From Viola odorata (Eukaryota > Streptophyta > Magnoliopsida > Malpighiales > Violaceae): 64,000 bases of DNA. The stretch lies in assembly GCA_963691705.1 (NCBI GenBank), contig OY829538.1, forward strand, positions 13,790,443 to 13,854,442. Direction: 5' to 3'. Each line of letters opens with the position of its first letter. The first letter of the stretch is position 1. Below are positions 22,964 through 34,238 of this stretch, in pieces. The position numbers and the translations under genes were made by a program. The notes under the pieces were generated by a model. The model had not been told where the DNA came from and ran no database searches. It was given only the letters and a program-made list of their open reading frames with translations.

Positions 22964-23739
22964 GTCTAATGTCATTTTGCGTCCCCTAATTTTTCAAATT
23001 ATTTAAAGTCGTCCCTTACTAATAAATATCTATATTTAATCTCCTACTCTTTTTTACGAGTTGTTATTCATCCCTTGTCTGTTAGTGTTGCTTATGTGGC
23101 CCATTTTTTAATGAAACGATATCGCACATCATACTTACGTGGCATAGCTAACATGTATAAAATATTAGTATTTTAATAATTATAATTTCAAAATACATTT
23201 AAACTTAAAAAAACTACTTTTTCCCAAACACTTTTTAGCATATTTTTCCTAAACTAATTTAAACTCAAATGAATTAGTTTTTTCTAAACTATCTTTCTTA
23301 TTAAAAACATAATTTTGTTTTTTCTCCATCACTTCTAATATCCTAGTAAAGCGTCATACATCATAGTTCCCAACATTCTATTTCAACTTGTAAATTAATT
23401 ATGAAGTTATGCGGTTCAACCGTTGTTCCGGGCTTCATTTTCCAATTTATTAATAAATTTTTTTTTTGATTTTACAACTTTTTTATACATTTCTTTGGTA
23501 ATTTTTTGAATTATTTAGGAAAAAAAATTCTTATTTCCTTTCTTAAACCTCATGCGTCAGATGTATGTATCACTACACCTGTCGATATTTATAGTATTTT
23601 ATTGTCATTTAACGCCATTTTGGCCTCATTAGTCATTTTAACGAAGCTTGTTAAAAAAAATGACTAGATATAAATATTTATTAATAGAAGGTGAGATTCA
23701 GCAATTTTGAAAAATTGGGAGATGAAAAATATTATTAAC
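22964..23739. mobile_element. Candidate non-autonomous DNA transposon with long terminal inverted repeats
   Basis: About 75 bp at 22964-23040 (GTCTAATGTCATTTTGCGTC, CCCTAATTTTTCAAATTATT, ending in ATAAATATCTATATTTAATC) match, imperfectly, the reverse complement of 23662-23739 (GTTAATAATATTTTTCATCT, CCCAATTTTTCAAAATTGCT, ending in ATAAATATTTATATCTAGTC). No coding capacity. The right end coincides with the target site of the Tat element, so a target duplication of its own cannot be read. Confidence 0.45.
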
Positions 23740-24237
23740 TGATAAGATTCGAGGGAGAGGGGTAGATGAGGAAGATGGCCGCTCAGAATTACTGTGCCTG
23801 CCGTCCAGTGTACCTGTAAAGCACCGGAGGGGGTCTCCGGCATAGACACTCCGATGCTTAAGTCAGTATGGTTGTTCCAAATGGCAGGGATTCGACTAGC
23901 GATCGTAGGCTTACCTTTTGTCTTGAATAGTGGGGTATTTATAGGCAAAATATGAGTGTTATCTTTAGGAGGTGGCCGTTATCTAGGGAAGATAACGCCC
24001 ACGTCCCTCAAGTGACGTCATGGCTTGTTTGAGATGGGATAACGCCGTGCGTGTAGGTGGATAACGCGTGAGAACCCCCCCCTCCCCCCCCTCCGCTGAT
24101 GTCGACCATCCTAGAGTTCCTTGTTGTGTGAGGGGCGATAACCTCGATGGTGCACGCCCGATAGGGGCTACAGTGTTCCAAACTTAACGCTGGGTCTACG
24201 GACGAAAATTTCCCTGAAGTTACGTCTATAGTTATCA
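23740..24237 (-). repeat. 3' LTR of the Tat-lineage element
   Basis: 498 bp from TGATAAGATTC to ATAGTTATCA. It matches the split 5' LTR (501 bp) with substitutions every 15-20 bases and a C-run length difference. A minus-strand TATA box (TATAAATA) is at 23936-23943, matched at 50516-50523. The purine tract expected just inside (24238 onward) is weak (minus strand GGTTGGGCTTA). Confidence 0.88.
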
Positions 24238-24419
24238 TAAGCCCAACCAAAAATGAGCCCGAGTGTTCACCAAGGGCAGTCGCTTCATATGGACGAAAAT
24301 TTCTAAAGATATAAATGCTTGGCTTTAAATGTTCTTCTGATACCTTTCCACGTGTCATTTCCTATTTTACGTGTGTTTTATTCTGATTGGCCAATTAGTC
24401 GCCTTCGTCAGGTTTGGCC

Positions 24420-24426
24420 TTTAAAA
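24420..24426 (+). promoter_or_regulatory. TATA-like box for the first antisense gene
   Basis: TTTAAAAGG lies about 200 bp upstream of the first ATG (24621), inside the element and reading opposite to gag-pol. A pyrimidine-rich leader follows. It is a modest TATA match, so the call is tentative. Confidence 0.35.
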
Positions 24427-24620
24427 GGAAACAACTTCTTTCTTCTCAAAATTTTACTCGTCTTTCGAATTTTTCCTACTATTCTCTGCTCTTCTTCTTT
24501 TCTTGAAGAAAATTTTCCCAACTGCTCGTCAACTCAGGTGATCCGTCTGTTCTTCTATTCTTCTTTCTAAGGTACCCTGTTTCACCTTCTTCTGGTTTTC
24601 CTTTTTACTACCTCTTCATT

Positions 24621-26954
24621 ATGCGTCATACGAGATCTCAGACTGGCCCTCGGGAGCCTATAGATTCTAAGATCGAGAATACTGCAAGTGTTTTTACTTG
24701 TGAGACCATTCTGCGGCTCAAGTTAGAGAGTCATGGTATCTCTTTCCCCAGCGGTTATACCGTTATGCTTCCAGAGAGCCATATGAGATTCACGACGTCC
24801 TGTGGGGAACTCGCAGGATGTTGTATTTTAAGATGTTTCTTTATGGTTTCCGCCTTCCTATTCATGCTTCGATAAAGGATATACTGTGTCAATGTAAGAT
24901 TAACCCGGCGCAGATAATGCCCTCATCATGGTGTGGTATCTATGCTTTCATCCGCACCTGCAAAATGAAGAATATTCTTACCCCTTCTGTCGATTTATTT
25001 CTTAAATTCTTTAGCCTCACTTGTCGCAATGGTCTAGTGAGCATTACTCCAAGATGGAATGACGCATATGCCCAGTCTTTCTGGCAAAATTTTCAAGAGT
25101 TTGAAGAAACCGTTGATGACTGGAAGGGTGGTTTCTTTGTTATTGAGTTTCCTTCCCACTTGTGGCGTAGGGGTTTTAACCAGGGTATCACCGATACTGA
25201 CTGGGTGAAACCGGTCATCTTTTCTAGAAAGGAGTTGGCTCAAGCTGACGCCTTGTTAGAGATGGAGACGCCTTTTTCAGATCCGAAAGTTTGCTTTGTA
25301 CAGGCCTTTATCTGAGTGTGCTGTAGGTGAGTCTTTAGATTCTAGCGTTATCGTTCTTCCTTTTCATTTACTGATGTGACTTTTTACAGGAGGCGTTATC
25401 GATCAATCGTCCAAAGGAGATGACGCTCGTTTGAGAGCCGTATCTCCTCCAACAACGTCTTCTTCTATGCTTTCCAGAGCTCCGCTTAACTGTAGTGTCC
25501 CGTTAAAGAAAAAAATAACTTCGGGGGTGACCCTTCAAAGAGGGCACGTTTCTACTCGCGTTTCTCGCTTTGTGGAGAATTGGTTGCCCGTTTGGGAGAT
25601 AAGGTCTAGCTCAGATCCGCCAACAGTCGAGATAGGTTTTTTTCATACGAAGGTGCGGGTGAGGGTGAAGATATGGATACAGAGTCTTGCCTTCGTCAGG
25701 TTTCTAAGGCTCAGTGAAAGAGACTCAGGGAAGAGAAGGAAAATCAGGTGACTGAGACTGTCATGCGTCCTCCTTTGTCGTCACTGACGGGCCGTGCTTT
25801 CTCTGATATTGCCACTTCTTCTGGTACCGCCAAAGATTTCCCTTCGATGAGTATTGATGTTCTACCACTAACGCCCTTTTCCTATGTTGCCAACGTTCTT
25901 TTGCCGTCAACTGAGGTTCCCCCAATACCGAGACCCTCCCCTGTTATTGAGGTTCCCCCAACTGAGGTATCAATAAAAATGTCGTTGACGACAAGCTCTT
26001 CCCTTGCCGCTGAGGCCCCGCATTCTCCTATCGCTTCTTGTATTCCTGATGTGGTGGTGCCAGCTCCGAGCTCGAGCGTACTTCCTGATCCATCGGTGAG
26101 GGTTCCTCAACCATTGTTCTTTACTTCTGTTTCCTGTGTTAGCAATTCTGCCGACGGTTCCACTCCTTCTGTCGTCGCTAATCTTTCTTCTCAAGGGCCT
26201 CAAGGGGCTCCTTCTTATCGGTTAGATATGCCAAACTTTGGAATTGACGGGCTTCATGCCCTAGGGGTATCGAACTCGTTATCGCGAGATCAACCAACAG
26301 TGATTTTAGTGGGTGAGATGTTCGGTTCGCCTGAAGATGAAGAGAAGTTGCTACAGCTTCCCCCCGATATTCAGCGCGCGCGTTCTGAATGATTCTTTGG
26401 CCAGATTCCGCAAAATGCATTATTTTCTCAAGGCTCACGGCAGCAAACTTCAAGGTTCATCTGGCTCGACGGAGCAACTCAACCATGCCTTGGCCAAAGT
26501 GAGGAAATTAACGCTACTACAGAATCGTACTCGGGCAAAGCTAGATGATTGTCGCGCTGAACTTGCCAGGGAAAGATCCAAGGGGAAAGCCAAAGTTGAA
26601 GCCTTAGAGGCAGAGTTGGTAGCTGCTGACAAGAAAAATTCTCTTCTTCTTGAAGAGATATTGGCATGTAACGCGGATTTAGCCATGGTTCCGTCAAAGA
26701 TAAACTGGTGGAAGAAAAAATCTATATGGGCCTTTACCGCCGGGTTCGCGGACTATTATCGTAGTAGGACTTTCGATCCTGCTAAGATAGGCGACTATGC
26801 CTCTGCGAAAATGAGTGAGATTAACGAGAGTAAGGAAGGTTTTCTTTCCTCAGATGAGGAAGAAGTAGGCGACGGTGGCGATACCAAGGCGCTCCCGTTA
26901 TCAGATGATTCGGATGCCGCGGAGGACGCAGGAGGCTCCATCCTTCCCCGTTAA
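24621..26954 (+). pseudogene. Antisense additional ORF 1 of the Tat element (Transposase_28-like N-terminus, coiled-coil C-terminus)
   Basis: On the strand opposite gag-pol, MRHTRSQTGPREP opens a protein whose N-terminal part (24621-25315, changing frame near 24810) has FLYGFRLPIHASIKDIL and WCGIYAFIRTC, recalling the putative gypsy-type transposon domain (Pfam Transposase_28) of antisense ORFs in Tat elements. A likely intron (GTGAGTC near 25327, TTTTTACAG ending 25389) leads to a Ser/Pro/Val-rich middle (25748-26392, about 200 residues) and then a Lys/Glu coiled coil ending in an acidic tail (26313-26954). Frame changes near 24810 and 26390, plus a break before 25748, suggest decay, though extra introns could explain one of them. 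Its biochemical function is unknown. It is paralogous to the gene at 27506-29871. Confidence 0.65.
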
Positions 26955-27335
26955 TTGTTGTTTATTTCTCGATCTGAACATTGATGTCATTCACTTTGTA
27001 ATAATAACGCCCAAACTTCTTTTAAATAATAATAATTAATCTCTGTTGCGTTATCTTCTTCTTTTGTGTTATCTTGGCGGCTACCGACTGAATTAACACT
27101 GCATTGCGTTATCTTGATCATCACGTTATTGCGCCTGTCTTGGTTTGAAAAGTCATGATAGCCAGACCACACGTGTCAATTCGCAGAAGCGCTAGGGGTT
27201 GGTGCCCCCTAGGGAATGGTAAAATCGAAGTGTCTTCTTGCTTCTCTAAAAATGTACTCATTGCTTGTGTTTTTTCCTCCTGACGCGTCTCATGCAACGA
27301 CCGTTACAACAGTCATTTTGATTAACCACTAGGGT

Positions 27336-27342
27336 TATAAAA
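27336..27342 (+). promoter_or_regulatory. TATA box for the second antisense gene
   Basis: GGTTATAAAACCC contains TATAAAA about 165 bp upstream of the ATG at 27506, oriented with the antisense gene and followed by a CT-rich leader. No comparable signal precedes a minus-strand gene here. Confidence 0.5.
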
Positions 27343-27505
27343 CCCGCCACATGCTTCTTTTCCTCCTTTTGTTATTTTATTTTCTCCATAACATCTCAAG
27401 CCGACTTGCATTTCTTCTTTCCACCGTCTAGGCACTTTGAGTTTCTCTCCTAGAAAGGTACTTCTGTTCTTTTCTGTCACTTTCTTCATCCTTTTACTTT
27501 TGCCA

Positions 27506-29871
27506 TGGCCAGAACTCGTCGTCGTCCTCAACCCAAATCTGTTTAGGAGGAAAAGATTGAAAACATTGTTACCACTATCACTTCTCTGACCATGCTTCAG
27601 GGGAAGTTAACTAAACACAATGCCCACATTCTTGAGGGTTGTTCGGTTGAAGTTGCCCCCAATTTGCTACGCCTTAATAGTGAATTTCCCGACAACCATA
27701 GGCTTTTATATGCCAAGATGTTCAGCTATGGTTTCCAGTTTCCTCTTGATCCTTTAGTGGAACAGTTATTTGCCACTCTTGATTTAAATCCTGTCCAGTT
27801 AACCCCTAATGCGTACTGTTGCATTTACGCATTCATAGAACTCTGTAAATATAAAGAGATTACCTCTCCTTCTCTTTTACTACTTCAATAACTTTTTTAA
27901 TTGTATAGTCGTAGGGGTGTGATAGCGATATCGCCACGTTATGATGATGAATCGCTAAAACCTTTTACCTGGAAGCTTTTGCACCTTGAATCTTCCATTG
28001 ATAATTGGAAAATTGAGTTCTTTATTATTAATCTACCTAGCCCCTAGTGGAGGGCCGATTTAAATCACGATATCAGGGATGGGGCCTAAGGTCGGTGGAG
28101 GCCTCTCCCTTCGCCTGAGCAAGGCTGGTTAGACAAACTGCTCGAGCTGAACTTTAGCGTTCATACTCGCAAACTGGCATGCAGGATCGACATTCGAGCC
28201 TGTGTTAAGAGTGAGTATTTTGCCATTTTCCTTATTATTTCGAGGGGTACTAACGCTAACATTGTCTCACGATTGTGCAGATCCTCCGCCTGGCTGGAAG
28301 CCTGAGTGCATTAGGAGATGGGAGAGAAGGGCTCAAAAGAGGAAAGAGAGAGAGGAAGCCGTTGCTGTTGCTGTTGTTGCCGCTGCCACTGCGGCCGTTA
28401 ATCCTGTTCTACCGTCTGCCGTGATTATAAGTCTTGTTCAAGCGTCTTCTTCTCGAATTAGCGAGGGATCTGTAGCTGTTACCCCTGCCAAAGCGTCTTC
28501 TTCCAGGGTTCCCATCGGAAGGAAAAAGAAGAAGAGAAGACACGTTGCCGCCCTTACCCCTCCTTCAAGCGTGGTAATTTCTTCGGAGGTGGTTGTTAAC
28601 GATATTGCCACTATATACGTTTCTTCCATTTCCTCGTTATCTCGTGCATTGTGTTTTTTAACGTTTCTCAACGTTCTCTGTCATTTTCTTATCTTTCTCA
28701 ACATTTCTTTTTGTAGGATACTGCTACTGCCTCTGCTCACTCGTCACCGAAAGATAACATGAACTTGTCCCATGTATTCCAACAGCGTCGCAAGAAACCG
28801 CGACATAACGAGGAGGTCGTGAGCTTGCCGGAGGGGTCCCGTTATCAATTAGGAGGGGGATACTGGGGATGTTGCCGCCTTTGTTTTTTATGTGCCTTTT
28901 GGGGGTCAATCTTCTGATCCTTTGAGGAATGCGGGCATTTCCGGGCCCTTTCATGTTTCGCCCAATTCCTTCGGCACGTCGCCTCCTCCTTCCATTTCCC
29001 AAGTCATAGGCTTCACTGGGGACTTAACGGAGTCCGATTTTCCAGCCTATCACTCTCATGATTTCTTTGGGCTTGTCATGGGCACTTCTTCTCGTCAACC
29101 TTCATCTCCAACTACTTTAGTTTTTGTTCCCTCGAATGCTCCAATGTGTCCACCTTCTGAGGGGGAGGTTGCCGCTCCCCGCCTTATGGCTGATTTGAGT
29201 TCACTATCTGATTCCGAGCCCGTTACTCATCAAATTGACTTGGGTAGCTTGGGTAGGACTGAGTTTGCGGTTGTAGGGGGTGATAGCTCTACCGCGGCTT
29301 CTTCTTTGGAAGAGGAGGTATTTCTTTCTCAAACACCTGAGGAGCAAGTGCATTTAGTGCGCTCCGATTTATTTTCTGCTTTTCACAACTTTCATTACTG
29401 GGTCAGGCACATGACGAGGAAAGTTGATTCCCTCACTCCAACGAGCTGCATAATGCCCATTACCAGGTTTCAGAAGAACTCGCTAGGAAACAAGAGGAAG
29501 TGGAGAAGTTATTGGGGGAGCGCGAGGATCTGGCGATTGTTAAGAAAGAGCTGAAAGATGCTAACGAGCGGGAAGCTGCTAGGATGGCTGCATTTAACGC
29601 CGAATTAGCAGCAGAAAAGAGTAAAAATGTCACGTCGGAAGAGGAGAAGGTAGCACTGAGAGAGGAGAAGGCCGCACTAGAGAAAGAGTCGGCGGAAAAA
29701 TGCAAGTGGTATTGCGAGATGACCGCAGGCGTTATGTCTGACTGCTTCGTGCAGCTTTATGGGGAGGAGACGTTTCGCGATGAGGACCTTACTCAAGTCT
29801 TTCTAGAGAAGTCCGTGGTCCTTACAGATGACAATTTTTACAGGACAAAGGCGAAGAATCGCGAGGGGTAG
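27506..29871 (+). pseudogene. Antisense additional ORF 2 of the Tat element (paralogue of ORF 1)
   Basis: MARTRRRPQPKSV is followed by an in-frame stop (27543-27545). The frame then continues with VEVAPNLLRLNSEFP, KMFSYGFQFPLDPLVEQL and NPVQLTPNAYCCIYAFIELC, which aligns with the YGFRLPIHA...IYAFIRTC block of the first antisense gene. Downstream come a basic and alanine-rich part (28202-28640), a Ser/Pro-rich middle (28892-29400) and a strongly charged coiled coil (29500-29871) ending in CEMTAGVMSDCFVQLYGEE. Stops and frame changes separate these parts and some may be introns (for example GTGAGTATTTTG near 28210 to TTGTGCAG near 28279). The shared domain order implies tandem duplication of an antisense gene inside one retrotransposon. 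No function is known to me. Confidence 0.62.
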
Positions 29872-30985
29872 GGGGACTGCGGGACGATAGCGCCATAAGC
29901 CTCTTTTGCCACCTTTTCTGAATTTCGGGCATCGCCCCCTTTTTTGTTCTTGTTTCTGAGGGATTTTGCTTTTGTAACCCTTACGCAGGTTTTTGAAAAA
30001 TCATATATATTTTGTTTGCTATCTACCTTCATGGTTGATCTTCTTTACACTGTTTCTTTTTCTCTAAACTCCTACGATAAGATAGTGTTGTCGATATTAA
30101 GATGATGACGTTGATAAAAGGCCTGAGCATTGCCTGCAGGGTTGCCATAACGCAACAAAACCACAGAATTCTAGTAGAGATAGTATAACCGTAGAATTGC
30201 CATGTAATCAGTAGGATCATAGACATGTGCTGACGGGTATTTTGCAAGATATCGTGACATGACTAGGCATGCGTACTTTATAACAGAATGGAATAACGCT
30301 GCTTACTATATAGCAGATAACAGATAAGAGATAGCTTCAGAAATAGACCTCATGACAATGAGATAGCATAACGGATATTACCCGCGATATGAAGCATATA
30401 ATCCGTATTTGCAAGAGAAGATATCATGACGTTATTGCTGTATACGCCTTCAAATCGAGAGGATTATTCCGGAGGCGTTACTTGCTATCATTCCCTCGAA
30501 GAGATAATTTAATCAACAAGATGATTTCCAGAGTGAAAATTTTCATAACAACACTGTATTGATGTAGATATATCTCGTCAGTGGCGAAGAATGCCATATA
30601 GATAGATGTAGACGTATCCTTTAGTGCGAGAATAGTTGGCAGTGTTTCTTGAATAAAGATGGCAAGACATTTGTTGTTAATGGTACACTTGCCATGTGAA
30701 TTGTGAGGGCAGACCGTATGATATTATCGCCTGCGCGGGCGTCAGTCTCTTCATTATTTCCACGTTTCCGCGATTTTCCTGCACATTCTCAATTGTTGCT
30801 TTACTGTGTTAGTAAAATAGCATGCAATGATAAACACTAGTTGCCACTAGGGGCATTCACCCGCCTATATCGGGGTGTTGTTGGTGTTGCTCATATCGCT
30901 TTCTCAACCAGTCAACTTCACCGGGTATTTGCCGTCCAGTTACTCGCTGGGATATCACGATTTATTTTGAATTTCCACGTTCGGC
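29872..30985. other. Non-coding spacer between antisense genes and tandem repeat
   Basis: No credible coding frame. The sequence is rich in GATAACG/CGTTATC words, which also occur often in the LTRs. It lies 3' of both converging transcription units, so it may hold their terminators, but no signal is clear. Confidence 0.4.
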
Positions 30986-30987
30986 CT

Positions 30988-31491
30988 GGAGCGTGCCTCG
31001 TCTTAGTGAGCTGTCTGACCAGGAGCGGCCATCACAAGGATAGGATTTTCACTTCCAGGCATTGAAACCTCACATCCCTAGAGTGTGCCTCGTCTTAGTG
31101 AGACACTTGTGTTAGCGCGGTCGTCACAAGGATAGGATTTTCACTTCCAGGGTGGAGTTTTTGCTTCCCTGGGGCGTGCCTCGTCTTAGTGAGTCGTCTA
31201 TGTTAGCACGGTTGTCACAAGGATAGGATTTTCACTCCCAGGGGTGCCGGGGCGTGCCTCATCTTAGTGAGTCACCTATGTTAGCGCGGTTGTCACAAGG
31301 ATAGGATTTTCACTCCCGACGGTGCTGGGACGTGCCTCGTCTTAGTGAACCGCCTATGTTAGCACGATTGTCACAAGGATAGGATTTTCACTCCCAGCAC
31401 TGAATCTTTAAGTATGCCAGGGCGTGCCTCGTCTTAGTGAGCTGTCTGATCAGGAGCGGTCATCACAAGGATAGGATTTTCACTCCTGGCA
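30988..31491. repeat. Tandem repeat of 75-95 bp downstream of pol
   Basis: Six copies begin near 30988, 31083, 31172, 31251, 31331 and 31421 with GCGTGCCTCGTCTTAGTGAG and include TATGTTAGCGCGG and TCACAAGGATAGGATTTTCA followed by CTCCCAG. Length varies through the segment between units. Its place between integrase and antisense genes is where Retand-type elements carry an amplified tandem repeat. Confidence 0.88.
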
Positions 31492-31597
31492 CCCTTCATT
31501 ATCTGCACGTAATCAATCACAAGAATGCACAAGAATATTTCCGATTTGAGTGTCAACCCATGTTATTGCTAACGTTATCCAAACGTACAGAGATATG

Positions 31598-32287
31598 TCA
31601 AATTCTAGCATGGTATAATTTCAAACGAGCTATGTTCCAAAAGTTTGGTAAGGAAGTATCGTCAAGTGTTTCCAAATGGTATTCTCCTTTTCTGGTAACG
31701 CGGGTAACGCAATATGGACCGTCCCAGTTTAGACTGAGTTTCCACATGCGTTGTCCGGCTGCTCGTTTGTCTCTGAGTACCAAGTCCCCTGCTTTTAACA
31801 ATCGTTCTTTAACGCGCCTGTTGTGATAACGCGCCATTTTCCTCTTATAATACAGCGTTTCCAGGAAGGTTTCTGCATGCAGTTCTAGCAATGCATCGAG
31901 GTTTGCTCGTAACCTCTCTTCATTTATTTCTTCCTTGAAGTACGCCACTCGCAGGCTTAGAGTACCGATTTCTACCGGTGTGACGGCCTCAGTGCCAAAA
32001 GCCAGGGCGAAGGGCGTTTCTCCTGTACTGGTTTTAACGGTCATGCGGTATACCCACATCACATACGGCAGCTCGTTTGCCCATTTCTTTTTGGATCCTT
32101 CTAAGTTTTTCTTGATGCCACTGAGAATACTTCGATTGGTTACCTCCGCCTGACCGTTAGTCTGCGGGTGAGCTACGGAAGAGAATCTTTGTTCGATTTG
32201 GAATTCCGCGCACTGGTCTCTAAAGAATTGGCTTGTGAATTGTGTCCCGTTATCGCTGACTAGCACACGGGGTACACCAAATCGCAT
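31598..32287 (-). pseudogene. int: Tat-lineage integrase, C-terminal two thirds only
   Basis: A 229-codon frame begins within the catalytic core (MRFGVPRVLVSDNGTQF) and has the second catalytic Asp (VSDNG), the HPQTNGQAE block with the catalytic Glu, and a C-terminal part with GDLVLRD and GPYCVTRV. The HHCC zinc-binding domain and the first catalytic Asp are missing. The sequence jumps at about 32290 from the segment that normally precedes the zinc finger (KYLKNDELPEDN) to FKHQVIMRFG with a frame change, indicating an internal deletion. It cannot integrate DNA. Confidence 0.85.
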
Positions 32288-33639
32288 AATAACTTGGTGT
32301 TTGAAAAAATGCCATATTTTTTCTTTTCGGTGTTATCTTCGGGCAATTCATCGTTCTTCAAGTATTTTATTACAGGGATTCGTCGGTCATATTCAATTTC
32401 TTCGATACAGAGCGACACTTGTTCCTCCATGAAGGAAGGCATAGATATTTCTTCAAAATACACGTCCGCGGGTATGGATGTTTCCGAACTGGCTGCAATT
32501 TAGGCGAGATTGTCTACTTCAGCGTTATCCTCTCGAGGGACGTGCTCAATGCTGACTTGTATGCCCCTTTTTCTTATTTCCATCAACTTGTGTTTCACTT
32601 TAGAGAGATATTGAATCATCATAGGTTCTCTGGCTTGAGAGTTGCCTAAGACTTGGTCTATCACTAGCTTGGAGTCGCCGTATATCTTTAGTCGCAAGTC
32701 TCCCATTTCTTCGACGTCATGTATGGCTTTTGTGGACAGATTTTTTCCTATTTTGAGCCCGGCCAACAGCGCCTCATATTCTGCCGCGTTATTGGATAAC
32801 GGCTGTAGGATCCTGATGGCGTATCGTATCTGTATGCCTAGTGGCCCGGTTACTAGGATTCCAGCTCCAGCTAGTTCTTGATTTTTGGCTCCATCCACGT
32901 GGACAACCCATAAATCGGTGTAGGTTTTAGGGAATGGGAGATCCAAGTCATCTCTTTCTTCCTCGGCTAAGTTCGTCAATGGATCCTGCATGAACGTGCA
33001 CTCAGCTATAAAATCTGCTAGGACTTGGGCTTTAATGGATGGTCGGGGTTTATATTGTAGCCCAAACTGCTCGAGTTCAATGGCCCAAATCAGCATCCTT
33101 CCTGATGATTCAGGTTTTCTGAAAATCCATTTTAGGGGTTGGTCCGTGAGCACGATGACGGGGTGGGCTTGGAAATATATGTCCATTTTACGGGTGGCCT
33201 GTATTAGCGCAAACGTTATTTTCTCTATGCGAGCATACTGCAGCTCGGCATCTTTCAAAACATGGATGACGAAATGCACGGGGTGGTGGACGTGGTTGTC
33301 GTCTCGTACGAGGACGGCACTGACCACTTCATCAGCCACACCGAGGTATAGGTATAGAGTATCCCCCGGCTCAGGTCGTGTCAACACCAGGTCGGATGAA
33401 AGATAAGCTTTCAAGCTTGTAAACGCCTCTTCGCATTCTTCTGTCCAGCCAAAATGAGCCTTTTTGTGTATAACCTTGAAGAAGGGCAAGCATCTCTCGC
33501 CTTGCTTAGAAATAAACCGTCCTAGGGCGATAACGCGCCCTATGAGCTTTTGCACTTCTTTAACAGTTCGGGGGGATATCATATCATGAATGGCTTTGAC
33601 CTTCGAGGGATTGGGCTGGATGCCTTTCTGGCTAACCAC
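32288..33639 (-). pseudogene. Tat-lineage RT thumb, RNase H and archaeal-type RNase H
   Basis: The 379-codon frame 33639-32500 contains the RT connection (GIQPNPSKVKAI, FGWTEECEEAFTSLK) and the Ty3-type RNase H (VADEVVSAVL, VLTDQPL). A second RNase H of archaeal/plant type follows (WVVHVDGAKN, NNAAEYEALLAGL, IYGDSKLVIDQV), with its D, E, D residues present. The tandem RNase H pair is diagnostic of the Tat lineage. Stops separate it from RT (33640-33642) and from the next segment (near 32500). The 32463-32290 stretch is the RNase H-to-integrase linker. Confidence 0.88.
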
Positions 33640-34238
33640 CTAACCCAAGAATTTGCCCATTTGAAACGCAAACATGCATTTACGGAGGTTCAATTTCATT
33701 TGGTGCTCTTTCATCACGTTGAAATCCTCTTTCAAGTCTGCTAGGTGATCTTCAAAGCTTCGACTCCTGACTAGTAAATCATCCACGTAGGCTTCTACTT
33801 TCTTCCCGATTTGTTTCTCAAACACCTTGTTTGCCATGTGCTGGAATGTTGCCCCAACATTTTTCAGCCCGAACGGCATCGCCGTATAGCAGTAAGTGGC
33901 CTTCGGGGTGATGAAGGCGGTCTTTTCTTCATCTTCAACGGCCATGGGAATTTGATGGTATCCGATTTTGACACCTCCTTGTCGATGGTTTTTACTTTTT
34001 CTATAGAAAATGCTCGCCGCTTTTGCTGGATCGGTTTGACGCTGGGATCAACGTTAACTTGATGCTCCGCTACCTCACGTGAGATACCGGGCATATCCGT
34101 GAGCTTCCAGGCCAACTCTCCTTTACATTTATTTAGTAATCGAGCTAACTGTGTGTTTTCTTCAGGGCTTAGCTTCTCGCTAACCAAGAAATTTACCTCT
34201 TTGACCCCACTAACAGGGACTGGCACCATCTTATCCAC
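33640..34238 (-). pseudogene. rt: Tat-lineage reverse transcriptase with internal deletion
   Basis: The N-terminal part (34238 to about 33985: ARLLNKCKGELAWKLTDMPG, VDPSVKPIQQKRR) breaks off at KTIDKEV and resumes in another frame at GYHQIPMAVEDEEKTAF. About 90 residues usually found between these points, including fingers and the first catalytic Asp, are gone. The later motifs are intact: YCYTAMPFGLKN, FQHMANKVF and the catalytic YVDDLLV. An in-frame stop follows KFLG at 33640. The enzyme is dead. Confidence 0.88.
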
